A DNA stretch of 64,000 bases from Actibacterium mucosum KCTC 23349 (GCF_000647975.1 NZ_JFKE01000005.1:1-64000), one strand, 5' to 3'. Positions 16,638-25,745 are shown, counted from the stretch's first letter. The notes: generated from the letters alone by a model not told the origin. Numbers and translations: made by a program.

Positions 16638-16710
16638 CCACAATCCGGGCCAACCAGGCCCGAACAAATTTAGGAAAATCGCAAACTTCCCGTTTTTGTA
16701 ACGAGATTTG

Positions 16711-16734
16711 GCCGCAATTGAGCGGCATTTTTTT
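16711..16734 (+). terminator. Terminator-like hairpin just upstream of the Hint-domain gene
   Basis: GCCGC (16711-16715) pairs with GCGGC (16722-16726) around AATTGA and is followed by ATTTTTTT. It ends 38 bases before the TTG start of the Hint-domain gene. The space left for a promoter is tight, so it may be an attenuator in that gene's leader or a second terminator behind rplT. Confidence 0.5.
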
Positions 16735-16772
16735 AGCGTACCGTTTGGAATTAGTGTGCAGGGTGAGGGGTC

Positions 16773-17843
16773 TTGGCACGTATCAGCGAACTTCATTATT
16801 CGAATGCGTATGCGGCTTCGTCCGGTGTGGCGGAGTTTCTGGAGGTGTCGCTTGCACAGGGCGAGGTTGCCTCGGACTTTACCGTCACTTTCTACCAGGC
16901 CAATGGCAGCGCAGGCCTGACGGTTAACCTGGGCGATCCCGGGGTTGTGATGACGGTGGACACGCAATCCAACGAAAACGTCTATGTCATCTCGGCGGAC
17001 AATTTTAACATTCGCCTGACCGACCCGAACGGGGGCGGGTCTAATAATTATGAGGCCTATGCGCTGGTCGAGACAAGCTCGGGCACGGTGGTGGATTTCT
17101 ACGACATTGGCGGCGGCACGCAGAATATCGTGGCGCAAGATGGCCCGGCGGCGGGCGCAGTGTCGGAAAACCTGCCGGTGCTTGTGGGGCCGAACCAGAC
17201 CACCACGACGCTTCAGTTCAACCAACCTGATCCCGACACGCTGACCTATGGCTCGGTCAACCCCGGAGACAGCGGTGCAATCTGTTTCACCCGCGGCACC
17301 ATGATCGAGACGGCTACGGGCGCGAAGCCGGTTGAGAAGCTGCGCGCCGGGGATCTGGTGCTGACGGCGGATCGGGCGGCGCAGCCCCTGCGCTGGGTCG
17401 GGAAGCGCACCGTTGTGGCCGAGGGCGACATGGCGCCCATCGTCTTTGCGACGGGGATTTTGGGCAATTTCCGGCCGTTGGTTGTCAGCCCTCAACACCG
17501 CGTTTTGATCAGCGCCGCGACCCTGTCGCTGTTGTTTGGCGAGGAAGAGGCATTGGTGGCCGCGCGTCACTTGGTTGATGGGGAAACGGTGAACCGCCGT
17601 CATGGCGGCCTTGTGACCTATTACCACCTGATGTTTGATCAGCACGAGCTGATCTGGGCCAATGGCGCGCTTAGCGAAAGCTTTCTGGTGTCGGCGCACA
17701 GTCTGTCAATGCTGACCCCCGCGATGCGGGCCGAATTCCAGACGCTGTTCCCCGAACTGCTGGCCAATCCGGTGGTCGAGCCACAGCCCGTGCGCCGCAC
17801 CTTGCAGGGATATGAGGCACGGTTGCTGGCCTTGGCCGCATAG
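16773..17843 (+). CDS. Hint-domain protein
   Basis: The 356-residue protein has an N-terminal beta-rich region (about 1-165) of unknown role and a C-terminal Hint (hedgehog/intein) domain that begins at the catalytic-type cysteine in ICFTRGTMIET (about 170-180). It includes LRAGDLVLTADRAAQPLRWVG (about 190-211) and LVVSPQHRVLI (about 235-245). Such Hint_2 proteins are common in Roseobacter genomes, often in exported RTX-like proteins; their cleavage or ligation activity is mostly untested. Translation starts at TTG (16773) after a strong GGGTGAGGGG; no ATG lies at the start of the conserved region. The residues after the Hint domain are few, so there is no obvious C-extein. Confidence 0.8.
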   Translation: MARISELHYSNAYAASSGVAEFLEVSLAQGEVASDFTVTFYQANGSAGLTVNLGDPGVVMTVDTQSNENVYVISADNFNIRLTDPNGGGSNNYEAYALVETSSGTVVDFYDIGGGTQNIVAQDGPAAGAVSENLPVLVGPNQTTTTLQFNQPDPDTLTYGSVNPGDSGAICFTRGTMIETATGAKPVEKLRAGDLVLTADRAAQPLRWVGKRTVVAEGDMAPIVFATGILGNFRPLVVSPQHRVLISAATLSLLFGEEEALVAARHLVDGETVNRRHGGLVTYYHLMFDQHELIWANGALSESFLVSAHSLSMLTPAMRAEFQTLFPELLANPVVEPQPVRRTLQGYEARLLALAA

Positions 17844-17903
17844 GCGGTTGCATTCGCGCCAGTCGCTTTGTATCCCCGGCATCGTCAGGATAAAGGGCGC
17901 GTC

Positions 17904-18977
17904 ATGGAAGAGCTCCGTCAGAAATACATTCAGGCCATCGCCGATGCCGCCGATGAAAGCGCGCTGGAAGAGCTGCGCGTGGCCGCGGTGGGCAAGAAGG
18001 GCGAGGTTAGCCTGAAGATGCGCGAGCTGGGCAAGATGACGCCCGAGGAACGCCAGGTGGCCGGCCCGGCGCTGAACGCGCTGAAGGACGAGATCAACAG
18101 CGCGCTGTCGGCAAAGAAATCGGCGCTGGCGGATGCGGCGCTGGACGAACGGCTGCGCACCGAGTGGCTGGATGTCACGCTGCCCGGCCGCCCCGAACGC
18201 CGCGGCACGATCCACCCGATCAGCCAGGTCAGCGACGAGATCAGCGCGATCTTCGCCGATATGGGCTTCGCCGTGGCCGAAGGCCCGCAGATCGAGACCG
18301 ACTGGTACAATTTCGACGCGCTGAACATCCCGCCCCACCACCCTGCGCGGCAGGAGTTCGACACGTTCTATATGCATCGCGACGCAGGCGACGAACGCCC
18401 GCCGCATGTGCTGCGCACGCATACCTCGCCGGTGCAGATCCGGTCGATGGAGAAAACCGGCGCGCCGATCCGCGTGATCGCGCCGGGCCGGGTCTATCGC
18501 AGCGATTATGACCAGACCCACACGCCGATGTTCCATCAGGTTGAGGGGCTGGCGATTGACCGCGACATCTCGATGGCCAACCTGAAATGGGTGCTGGAAG
18601 AGTTCTGCCGCGCCTTCTTCGAGGTGGATCAGGTGGAGCTGCGCTTCCGCGCCAGCCACTTCCCGTTCACCGAACCCTCGGCCGAGGTTGACCTGCGCTG
18701 CAGCTGGCAGGGTGGCACGCTGAAAGTGGGCGAGGGCGACGACTGGATGGAGATCCTGGGCTCGGGCATGGTGCACCCCAAGGTGCTGGCGGCGGCTGGC
18801 GTAAACCCCGACGAATGGCAAGGCTTTGCCTTCGGTCTGGGGATCGACCGGCTGACCATGCTGAAATACGGCATCCCCGACCTGCGCGCGTTCTTCGATT
18901 CAGACCTGCGCTGGCTGCGCCATTACGGCTTTGCCGCGCTGGACCAGCCGAATTTGCAGGGCGGGCTCAGCCGTTGA
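17904..18977 (+). CDS. pheS: Phenylalanyl-tRNA synthetase alpha subunit
   Basis: This 357-residue subunit carries the class II aminoacylation site: an N-terminal coiled-coil (about 1-85), motif 2 around [22 protein letters not shown] (about 195-216, split) and motif 3 in [19 protein letters not shown] (about 310-328). It acts with PheT as an alpha2beta2 enzyme in the cytosol. The ATG at 17904 matches the family start. pheT is not adjacent; an esterase gene is inserted between them, about 1 kb of sequence. Confidence 0.97.
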   Translation: MEELRQKYIQAIADAADESALEELRVAAVGKKGEVSLKMRELGKMTPEERQVAGPALNALKDEINSALSAKKSALADAALDERLRTEWLDVTLPGRPERRGTIHPISQVSDEISAIFADMGFAVAEGPQIETDWYNFDALNIPPHHPARQEFDTFYMHRDAGDERPPHVLRTHTSPVQIRSMEKTGAPIRVIAPGRVYRSDYDQTHTPMFHQVEGLAIDRDISMANLKWVLEEFCRAFFEVDQVELRFRASHFPFTEPSAEVDLRCSWQGGTLKVGEGDDWMEILGSGMVHPKVLAAAGVNPDEWQGFAFGLGIDRLTMLKYGIPDLRAFFDSDLRWLRHYGFAALDQPNLQGGLSR

Positions 18978-19068
18978 CGCAACATCCGTGAAGAGGGCCG
19001 CAAGGACCGATGAACGGGCTGACACCCTTGTGACTGCGTGTTTACGTTTCTGGCGCTAGGCTGCGGGC

Positions 19069-19866
19069 ATGCGAATCTTTGCCCTGATCCTGGCCCTTCT
19101 GGCCGCCGCCCCCGCGCTCGCCAATGGTGACCGCTGCCACGCCGAAACCCCCTGCAAACTGGGCGACCGCAGCTATCACGTGAAAGAGCCCGACGGCTGG
19201 GACGGCCAAAGCCCCTTGCCGGTGATGCTGCATTTCCACGGCTGGCAGCGCCAGGGCGACCTGATCGTGAAACATCAACGTATCTCGGGCGCCACGCGGC
19301 GGCGCGGCGTGCTGCTGGTGGCGCCCAACGGGCTGGGCCGCAGCTGGGACTGGTGGAACGATGATACGGTCAACCTGGACTTCGCCGACGCGGTGCTGGC
19401 CGATGTGATGGCGCGATACCCCGTGGATCGCACCCGCATCTATGTCTCGGGCTACAGCTGGGGCAGCTCGATGGCGTGGCGCTATGTCTGCGCAAGGGGC
19501 GACGGGGTAGCGGCTCTGCTGGCCATATCCGGCACGCTGGACCAGCGTGAGAATTGCGATGAGGCCCCGGCCGAGGTGCGCCACGTGCACGGGCTGGCCG
19601 ACACGGTAATGGATTACCCCTTTGGCCCCGGCGGCGACGAAACCCACCCCGTCGCCCTGTGGCGCCGCACGTTTGACTGCGGGCCGGGCGTCGATGCGGG
19701 CACATGGCAGCAACGCGCGTTTCTGACGCTGAGCCGTATCGAATGGACCAATTGCGCCACCGGCCGCGTCAGCCTTGATATCCACCCCGGCGGCCATTTC
19801 ATCCCGCATGGCTGGATCGCCCGGCAGCTGGACGAGTTGCTGGGCCTGCCGAACTCTTACCCCTGA
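19069..19866 (+). CDS. Secreted alpha/beta-hydrolase (LpqC/PHB depolymerase-like esterase)
   Basis: The 265-residue protein begins with a Sec-type signal peptide (MRIFALILALLAAAPALANG, cleavage near 18-19) and so should act in the periplasm. The nucleophile is Ser130 in the GYSWGSS elbow, with the acid likely in HGLADTVMD and the histidine in HPGGHFIPHGW. Four or more cysteines in the mature protein fit disulfides. The fold is that of the esterase D/PHB depolymerase-like LpqC group, active on short esters. It lies between pheS and pheT, an unusual place, with its own 91- and 72-base flanks. Confidence 0.8.
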   Translation: MRIFALILALLAAAPALANGDRCHAETPCKLGDRSYHVKEPDGWDGQSPLPVMLHFHGWQRQGDLIVKHQRISGATRRRGVLLVAPNGLGRSWDWWNDDTVNLDFADAVLADVMARYPVDRTRIYVSGYSWGSSMAWRYVCARGDGVAALLAISGTLDQRENCDEAPAEVRHVHGLADTVMDYPFGPGGDETHPVALWRRTFDCGPGVDAGTWQQRAFLTLSRIEWTNCATGRVSLDIHPGGHFIPHGWIARQLDELLGLPNSYP

Positions 19867-19938
19867 CCCTTGCGCTGAACCCAAATCTTTGTCATTGCCT
19901 GCGGCAACTGATCTGACTGCCCGAAGGCGACGCGAGAG

Positions 19939-22338
19939 ATGAAATTCACCCTAAGCTGGCTGCGCGACCATCTGGAAACGGATGCGTCCATCGAAGACAT
20001 CACCTATGCCCTGACCGATCTGGGGCTGGAGGTTGAGGGCGTCGAAGACCCCTCTGCCGCTTTGGCTGCGTTTACGCTGGGCTTTGTGGAAAGCGCCGAG
20101 AAGCATCCCGATGCCGACCGTCTGCGTGTGTGCCAGGTGAAAACCGATGATGGCACGCAGCAGATCATCTGCGGCGCGCCAAACGCGCGCGAAGGCATCA
20201 CCGTGGTTGTGGCCAAGCCGGGCATGTATATCCCGGGCCTTGATACCACCATTCAGGTGGGCAAGATCCGGGGTGTCGAAAGCTTTGGCATGATGTGCTC
20301 GGAACGCGAAATGCAGCTGAGCGACGAGCATGACGGGATTATCGAGCTGCCCTCGGGCAATGTCGGTGACCGGTTCGTGGATTGGCTGGCCGAAAATGAC
20401 CCCGCCAAGGTGGACCCGGTGATCGAGATCGCCATCACGCCCAACCGCCCCGACGCGCTGGGCGTGCGTGGCATTGCCCGTGATCTGGCCGCGCGTGGTC
20501 TGGGCACGCTGAAGCCCGCGAAAACCGCCGAAGTGGCGGGCACGTTCGACAGCCCGATCAACGTGACCATCGACGACGACACCCGCGCCGAAGGGTGCGA
20601 GGTGTTCATGGGCCGCATGATCCGCGGCGTGAAGAACGGCCCGTCGCCCGCGTGGCTGCAGGATCGGCTGAAGGCGATCGGGTTGCGCCCGATCTCGGCC
20701 CTGGTCGATATCACCAACTTCTTCACCTATGACATGAACCGCCCGCTGCACGTCTTTGACGCCGACAAGGTGCAGGGCGACCTGCGCGTACATCGCGCCA
20801 AGGATGGCGACACGCTGGTGGCGCTGGACGAAAAGGAATACGCGCTGTCCGATGGCATGGTTGTGATCTCGGATGATCGCGCGGTGGAAAGCATTGCCGG
20901 TATCATGGGGGGCCTCGAAAGTGGCTGTACCGACGAGACGGTGAACGTGTTCCTTGAGGCCGCCGTTTGGGAAACCATCCAGATCGCGCGCACCGGTCGG
21001 GCGTTGAAAATCAACTCGGACGCACGGTATCGCAACGAACGCGGCATTGACCCAGCGTTTAACGCCCCGGCGATCGAGCTGGCGACGCAGATGATCATCG
21101 AGTTGTGCGGTGGCGAGCCGTCGCATGTGGTGACCGCGGGCGCGGTGCCCGATGTCAGCCGCGCCTATAAGCTGGACACGGATCGCGTGCAGTCGCTGGT
21201 GGGCATGGAAATTCCGGCCGACGAGCAACGCGCCACGCTGACCGCGCTGGGCTTTGTCATGGATGGCGACATGGCGGGCGTGCCGTCGTGGCGGCCCGAT
21301 GTGCTGGGCGAGGCGGATCTGGTGGAAGAGGTGGCGCGCGTAGCCTCACTGACCAAGCTGCAGGGCAAACCGCTGCCGCGCACCCAGGTCGGCGTGCCGC
21401 GCGCGATCCTGACCCCGATGCAGAAACGCGAAAGCATCGCGCGGCGCACGGCGGCGGCGCTGGGTTACAATGAATGCGTGACCTACAGCTTTATCGACCA
21501 GAAATCGGCGGCGGCTTTTGGCGGCGGCGCGGATGCCACGATGCTGGACAACCCGATTTCAAGCGAGATGAGCCATATGCGCCCCTCGCTTCTGCCGGGC
21601 CTGTTGCAGGCAGCGGCGCGCAATCAGGCGCGCGGGTTCATGGATATGGCCCTCTTTGAGGTTGGCCCGGTTTTCCACGGCGGCGAGCCTGAGGACCAGG
21701 AGGCGTTGATCACCGGCATTCTGGTTGGCCATACCGGCCCGAAAGACCATTACGGCACCCGCCGCCCGGTGGATGTGTTCGACGCCAAGGCCGATGCCGA
21801 GGCGGTGCTGGCCGCCATCGGCGCGCCCGCCAAGGCGCAAATCCTGCGGGATATGAACGGATGGTGGCATCCGGGACGGTCGGGCAAGATTGCGCTGGGC
21901 CCCAAGAAGGTGCTGGCCGGGTTTGGCGAGCTGCACCCGCGTGCCGTTGAGGCGATGGATGTGAAAGGCCCCGTAGTGGCTTTTGCTATCCATCTGGCCG
22001 CGATCCCGTTCCCCAAGGCGCGCAAGACCACCAAGCCGGCGCTGGCCGCGTCCGATCTGCAATCGGTCGAGCGCGACTTTGCCTTTGTCGTGGATGCCGA
22101 GGTGGAGGCGCTGACGCTGGTCAATGCCGCGCAAGGTGCCGACAAGGCGCTGATCGACGAGGTGCGCGTCTTTGACGAGTTCATCGGCGGCGCGCTGGGC
22201 GAGGGTAAGAAATCGCTGGCCATCACGGTGCGCCTGCAACCCACCGACACGACCCTGACCGAGAAGGATATCGAGGCCGTGGGCGCGAAGATCGTCGAGA
22301 AGGTCACCAAGGCCACCGGCGGCACGTTGCGCGGGTAA
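19939..22338 (+). CDS. pheT: Phenylalanyl-tRNA synthetase beta subunit
   Basis: The 799-residue protein has the full bacterial layout: an EMAP/tRNA-binding OB domain (about 39-148), the B3/B4 editing domain with a region near 210-400, B5 (about 405-475), a catalytically inactive synthetase-like core, and the C-terminal FDX-ACB anticodon-binding domain (about 700-799, beginning LQSVERDFAFVVD). It pairs with PheS. The GNAT gene starts 3 bases after its stop, suggesting co-transcription. Confidence 0.97.
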   Translation: MKFTLSWLRDHLETDASIEDITYALTDLGLEVEGVEDPSAALAAFTLGFVESAEKHPDADRLRVCQVKTDDGTQQIICGAPNAREGITVVVAKPGMYIPGLDTTIQVGKIRGVESFGMMCSEREMQLSDEHDGIIELPSGNVGDRFVDWLAENDPAKVDPVIEIAITPNRPDALGVRGIARDLAARGLGTLKPAKTAEVAGTFDSPINVTIDDDTRAEGCEVFMGRMIRGVKNGPSPAWLQDRLKAIGLRPISALVDITNFFTYDMNRPLHVFDADKVQGDLRVHRAKDGDTLVALDEKEYALSDGMVVISDDRAVESIAGIMGGLESGCTDETVNVFLEAAVWETIQIARTGRALKINSDARYRNERGIDPAFNAPAIELATQMIIELCGGEPSHVVTAGAVPDVSRAYKLDTDRVQSLVGMEIPADEQRATLTALGFVMDGDMAGVPSWRPDVLGEADLVEEVARVASLTKLQGKPLPRTQVGVPRAILTPMQKRESIARRTAAALGYNECVTYSFIDQKSAAAFGGGADATMLDNPISSEMSHMRPSLLPGLLQAAARNQARGFMDMALFEVGPVFHGGEPEDQEALITGILVGHTGPKDHYGTRRPVDVFDAKADAEAVLAAIGAPAKAQILRDMNGWWHPGRSGKIALGPKKVLAGFGELHPRAVEAMDVKGPVVAFAIHLAAIPFPKARKTTKPALAASDLQSVERDFAFVVDAEVEALTLVNAAQGADKALIDEVRVFDEFIGGALGEGKKSLAITVRLQPTDTTLTEKDIEAVGAKIVEKVTKATGGTLRG

Positions 22339-22341
22339 GCC

Positions 22342-22764
22342 ATGCAGATCCGGCGCGCAGAACCAAGTGACGTGCCGGCCCTGCGCGATATCGTGAACGC
22401 AGCCTACGCCGGTTATGCCGCGCAAGGGGTTGCCTTGCCGGATGTTGCGGGCGGTTTGGGCGACAATCAGGCCGCCGGGCAGCTTTGGCTGGCCGGTGAT
22501 CCGCCGCTGGGCGTTTTGGCCGTGGCCACGACGCCGCCGCACGCGCATCTGATGAACGTGGCCGTGGCGCCGGATGCAGGCGGCAAAGGCGTGGGCCGCG
22601 CGCTGATCTTGCACGCGGTCGACACGGCACGGGCGGCCGGATGCAGCGAACTGCGCCTGACCACGCACCGCCTGATGCCAGACAACGTGGCGCTGTACGA
22701 ACACCTCGGCTGGCACGTGACCGGCGACGAGGGCGACAAGATCTTTATGACCCGCCTGCTGTGA
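22342..22764 (+). CDS. GNAT family N-acetyltransferase
   Basis: This 140-residue single GNAT domain has the acetyl-CoA pyrophosphate-binding loop VAPDAGGKGVGRALI (about 74-88) and the C-terminal AGCSELRLTTH and NVALYEHLGWHV strands (about 96-132). It is joined to pheT by a 3-base gap. The substrate is unknown. Confidence 0.88.
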   Translation: MQIRRAEPSDVPALRDIVNAAYAGYAAQGVALPDVAGGLGDNQAAGQLWLAGDPPLGVLAVATTPPHAHLMNVAVAPDAGGKGVGRALILHAVDTARAAGCSELRLTTHRLMPDNVALYEHLGWHVTGDEGDKIFMTRLL

Positions 22765-22798
22765 CCGCAGGGACACAGGTCGCGACCTTGCGAAAATT

Positions 22799-22825
22799 CG
22801 CATTTGGGTCGCGGCGCGAAATGCG
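22799..22825 (+). promoter_or_regulatory. CGCATTT/AAATGCG inverted repeat upstream of a tiny ORF
   Basis: CGCATTT (22799-22805) and AAATGCG (22819-22825) form a perfect inverted repeat with 13 bases between the arms, preceded by a smaller GCGAA-AA-TTCGC repeat. The position, about 40 bases before the tiny ORF, fits an operator or a leader structure. Confidence 0.35.
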
Positions 22826-22865
22826 CGTATGAGACAGCCCTGCAATTCATCCAAAGGAGGCACCT

Positions 22866-22913
22866 ATGCCTGCTGAACAATCCGCGCGCCGCGCGAAACT
22901 CACCCTGTTCTGA
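22866..22913 (+). CDS. Candidate 15-residue leader peptide
   Basis: ATG at 22866 follows an ideal AAAGGAGG by 6 bases and encodes MPAEQSARRAKLTLF before TGA. Four bases after the stop is a GC-rich hairpin with a T-run. An SD this strong in front of so short a frame, ending at a terminator, is the organisation of attenuation or stalling leaders, though the peptide lacks a run of one amino acid. It could also be a stand-alone small protein. The next gene begins at 22964. Confidence 0.45.
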   Translation: MPAEQSARRAKLTLF

Positions 22914-22916
22914 ATT

Positions 22917-22946
22917 GCCCGCCCTCTTTGGCCGCGGGCGCTTTTT
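22917..22946 (+). terminator. Terminator/attenuator hairpin after the tiny ORF
   Basis: GCCCGC (22917-22922) pairs with GCGGGC (22934-22939), followed by GC and five T residues (22942-22946). It ends 17 bases before the ATG of the downstream gene, so transcription of that gene from upstream must read through it. Confidence 0.6.
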
Positions 22947-22963
22947 CCCGTGGAACCAAAGAC

Positions 22964-23938
22964 ATGAGACCCTCTGACGTTCAACACTTCCGGCGGCTTT
23001 TGCCAATGGACATGCCGTTCAGCTATTACGCGGATCGCGAGAGCCCGTGGTTGCTGGGCCAATTGATGGATCGCAATGCCAACGTGGCCGAATTGCGCAA
23101 GTCGGCGGCGGGCAAACTGTTGTCGCGGCCATTGGTCAAACCCTTGGTTGCGGGATGTGGCGGTGCGCTGTCGCAGCGCGATGTTCTGGCGCTGGCCCAT
23201 GCGGATAAGGCCATCGATTGGCCGGACCTGTCCAAGCCTGCGTTGCAGGGGTTGGAGCAGGTATTTGCCACCGTGTGGCAGGATTTCGTTCTGAGCTTTG
23301 CCGAGTGGGGCAAGGGGCGCCGGTGGTACGATCAGACCACGCGCAACCGGCAGAACCTTGTGGTGCAGTTGGGCTTTGCCTCGGACCACGCCGCGTTGAT
23401 GGGGCGGTATTTTGGCAAGCTGCAACGCAAAGATCTGGAGTTTGACGGGCACCCGATCCGTCTGACCGGGCGGCCTACGCTGGCCTGGGCGCGGCTGGAT
23501 ATTTGCCGCGAGACCGGGCATGCGCTGATCGAAGAGGTACAGTCGGACTGGCTGCGCTTTGCCCGCGACGAGGTCGAGGCGTTGCAATCCGGCCGCCCGC
23601 AGGTGCGCCAGCTTGCGATGGCCGAGCAATACGAGGCCGGGCTGGTGCGGTTGTACGGCAAAATCTGGCCCCGTGTTATGATGTTGGCGGTGCTGACATT
23701 GCTGTGCGATCAACTTGGGGTGCAGACGGTCTGGATGCATCAGCCCGAGGCCGGGGTTGCTCTGAAGAACATCCACGGCACGCCGCCGCCCCGGTCGCTT
23801 TATACCGATCTGCCGCGGCGGTTCTGCTTTGCCGCAACACGCGACCGGCCGCCGTTCCTGCGCAGCCTGCCCAAACAGCGAACCAAACGGTTGCCGAAAT
23901 CCGGGCCGCTGTTCTGGCGGCTGGAACTTGTCGGGTGA
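22964..23938 (+). CDS. Unrecognised 324-residue protein
   Basis: I cannot assign this protein to a family. It is soluble-looking apart from one hydrophobic stretch near 230-245 (VMMLAVLTLLCDQLG), rich in Arg/Trp, with a very basic C-terminus (RSLPKQRTKRLPKSGPLFWRLE). Segments such as DICRETGHALIEEVQSDWLRFAR (split) and VWMHQPEAGVALKNI look constrained and could be catalytic or binding loops. The ATG at 22964 has only a weak upstream SD. It is preceded by a tiny ORF and a terminator hairpin, and followed by its own strong terminator, so it may be a single attenuated transcription unit. Confidence 0.75.
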   Translation: MRPSDVQHFRRLLPMDMPFSYYADRESPWLLGQLMDRNANVAELRKSAAGKLLSRPLVKPLVAGCGGALSQRDVLALAHADKAIDWPDLSKPALQGLEQVFATVWQDFVLSFAEWGKGRRWYDQTTRNRQNLVVQLGFASDHAALMGRYFGKLQRKDLEFDGHPIRLTGRPTLAWARLDICRETGHALIEEVQSDWLRFARDEVEALQSGRPQVRQLAMAEQYEAGLVRLYGKIWPRVMMLAVLTLLCDQLGVQTVWMHQPEAGVALKNIHGTPPPRSLYTDLPRRFCFAATRDRPPFLRSLPKQRTKRLPKSGPLFWRLELVG

Positions 23939-23942
23939 AATT

Positions 23943-23974
23943 GGGTGGTGCAGGGTTTCTGTGCCACCCTTTTT
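23943..23974 (+). terminator. Rho-independent terminator
   Basis: GGGTGGTGCAG (23943-23953) pairs with CTGTGCCACCC (23959-23969) with two G-U pairs and a five-base loop, followed by five T residues (23970-23974). It ends the unit of the unrecognised 324-residue protein. Confidence 0.9.
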
Positions 23975-24010
23975 GCGCTAGGCGTTGGGCAGCAAAGCGG
24001 AGGTTGCCAC

Positions 24011-24460
24011 ATGTCCCTGAATGTTTATCTGTCGGGCGAAATTCACACCGATTGGCGGGCCGAGATCATGGCCGCCTGTGACGGGCTGGACGTGACGTTT
24101 GACGCGCCGGTGACCGATCACGGCGCCTCGGACGATTGCGGCGTGGCGATCATGGGGGCCGAGCCCGACAAGTTCTGGCACGACAACAAAGGCGCCAAGC
24201 TGAACGCGATCCGTACCCGCAAGGGCATCGCGGAGGCGGATGTGGTTGTGGTGCGGTTTGGCGAGAAATACCGCCAGTGGAACGCCGCGTTTGACGCGGG
24301 CTATGCCGCGGCGCTGGGCAAATCGGTGATCGTGATGCACGGCCCCGATCATCAACACGCGCTGAAAGAGGTGGATGCCGCGGCGCTGGCGGTGACCGAG
24401 ACGCCGCAGCAGGTGGCGCAGATCCTGCGCTATGTTCTGACCGGCGCGTTGCCGGGGTGA
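24011..24460 (+). CDS. YtoQ family protein
   Basis: The 149-residue product matches the YtoQ family, small proteins with a nucleoside 2-deoxyribosyltransferase-like fold. It opens MSLNVYLSGEIHTDWR and has GVAIMGAEPDKFWHDNKGAKLNAIRT-type sequence (about 46-71) and VVVVRFGEKYRQWNAAFDAGYAAALGK (about 78-105). Activity is unknown. AGCGGAGG precedes the ATG at 24011. Its TGA is followed at once by the stop of the convergent GST gene. Confidence 0.8.
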   Translation: MSLNVYLSGEIHTDWRAEIMAACDGLDVTFDAPVTDHGASDDCGVAIMGAEPDKFWHDNKGAKLNAIRTRKGIAEADVVVVRFGEKYRQWNAAFDAGYAAALGKSVIVMHGPDHQHALKEVDAAALAVTETPQQVAQILRYVLTGALPG

Positions 24461-25159
24461 TCAGGCCGGCACAAGCCAGCCTTTTTCCACCGCCGGGCGC
24501 ACCGCGAAAGTATCGCGCCAGCGAATGACGTTAGAGAAACTCTCCAACTCAAGCAGTTCGTCGGTTTTGTAGAACCGGGTCAACGTCTGAATCCAAGGGA
24601 TCAGCGCGATGTCGGCGATTGTGTAATCCGCGCCGGTGATCCATTCCTTGTCGGCCAACTGCCGGTCCATCACGCCAAGAATGCGCTTGCCCTCGTCGAT
24701 ATAGCGCTGCTTGGGGCGGGGGTCTTCGATCTCGGACCCGGCGAATTTGTGGAAATAGCCCAGCTGTCCGAACATCGGGCCCTCGCTGCCCATCTGGAAC
24801 ATCAGCCACGACATCGTGGCCTGCCGCGTCTGCGCGCCCGTGGGCAGGAACTTGCCCGTCTTCTCGGCCAGGTAGATTAGGATCGCCGCGCTTTCGAAAA
24901 TCGACACCGCGTTGCCATCAGGCCCGTTGGGGTCGATGATCGCGGGGATCTTGTTGTTGGGGCTGATTTCAAGGAATTCCGGCGTGAACTGATCCTTTTC
25001 GGCAAAGGAAATCTTGTGCACCTCGTAGGGCAGGCCAACCTCTTCCAGCATGATCGAAACCTTGACGCCATTGGGTGTGGCCAGCGAGTAGAGCTGCAAA
25101 ATGTCGGGGTTCTGGGCGGGCCAGCGACTAGATATTGAAAAATCGGACAATTTGGTCAT
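24461..25159 (-). CDS. Glutathione S-transferase (YghU/YfcG-like)
   Basis: The 232-residue cytosolic protein has an N-terminal thioredoxin fold opening with ILQLYSLATPNGVKVSIMLEE (about 20-40), the glutathione-binding cis-Pro and ESAAIL region near 75-90, and an all-helical C-terminal domain. The N-terminal motif with TPNG is that of the Ure2p/YghU/YfcG group, which shows disulfide-bond reductase or peroxidase activity. The ATG at 25159 lacks a strong SD. It converges directly on ytoQ with no gap and is divergent from mscL. Confidence 0.88.
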   Translation of the reverse strand: MTKLSDFSISSRWPAQNPDILQLYSLATPNGVKVSIMLEEVGLPYEVHKISFAEKDQFTPEFLEISPNNKIPAIIDPNGPDGNAVSIFESAAILIYLAEKTGKFLPTGAQTRQATMSWLMFQMGSEGPMFGQLGYFHKFAGSEIEDPRPKQRYIDEGKRILGVMDRQLADKEWITGADYTIADIALIPWIQTLTRFYKTDELLELESFSNVIRWRDTFAVRPAVEKGWLVPA

Positions 25160-25297
25160 TAATTGTGCACCAGTGCGTTCAGGATAGACATCACAGAAAA
25201 CGTAAAGAGTTCTGTGCGCACTTGTAGTGTGAACAATGTGCAATGACGCGGAGGCAATGACCCTACCGCGCACAGGGTGGAAAAAGAGGGAAAGACT

Positions 25298-25735
25298 ATG
25301 TTGCAAGAGTTTCGGGATTTTATCGCCAAGGGCAATGTCATGGACATGGCCGTGGGTATCATTGTGGGCGCCGCCTTCACCGCGATTGTGAAATCGATGG
25401 TGGATGACCTGATCAATCCCATTATCGGTATCTTCCTTGGCGGGCTCGACTTCTCGAACCTGTTCGTCGTGCTGGGCGACGGCGCGTTTGAAACGCTGGA
25501 GGCCGCGAAAGAGGCGGGTGTCGGTGTCTTCGCCTACGGCTCGTTCATCATGGCGATCATCAACTTTCTGATCATCGCTTTCGTGGTGTTTATGCTGGTG
25601 CGTTATGTGAACAAGGTGAAAGAAGCGGCCGAGAAAAAGGAAGAGGAAGCACCGGTCGAAGAGGCCCCCGCTGGCCCAACCGAATTGGACCTTCTGACCG
25701 AGATTCGTGACGCGCTGGCCAAGCAGGCCAGCTGA
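25298..25735 (+). CDS. mscL: Large-conductance mechanosensitive channel
   Basis: This 145-residue inner-membrane channel opens under membrane tension to release solutes during osmotic downshock. It has the N-terminal amphipathic helix [22 protein letters not shown]1 with [12 protein letters not shown] (about 21-32), TM2 with [20 protein letters not shown] (about 84-103), and a charged C-terminal helix. AGAGGG precedes the ATG at 25298. It stands alone with its own terminator. Confidence 0.96.
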   Translation: MLQEFRDFIAKGNVMDMAVGIIVGAAFTAIVKSMVDDLINPIIGIFLGGLDFSNLFVVLGDGAFETLEAAKEAGVGVFAYGSFIMAIINFLIIAFVVFMLVRYVNKVKEAAEKKEEEAPVEEAPAGPTELDLLTEIRDALAKQAS

Positions 25736-25745
25736 TCCAAAGAAA

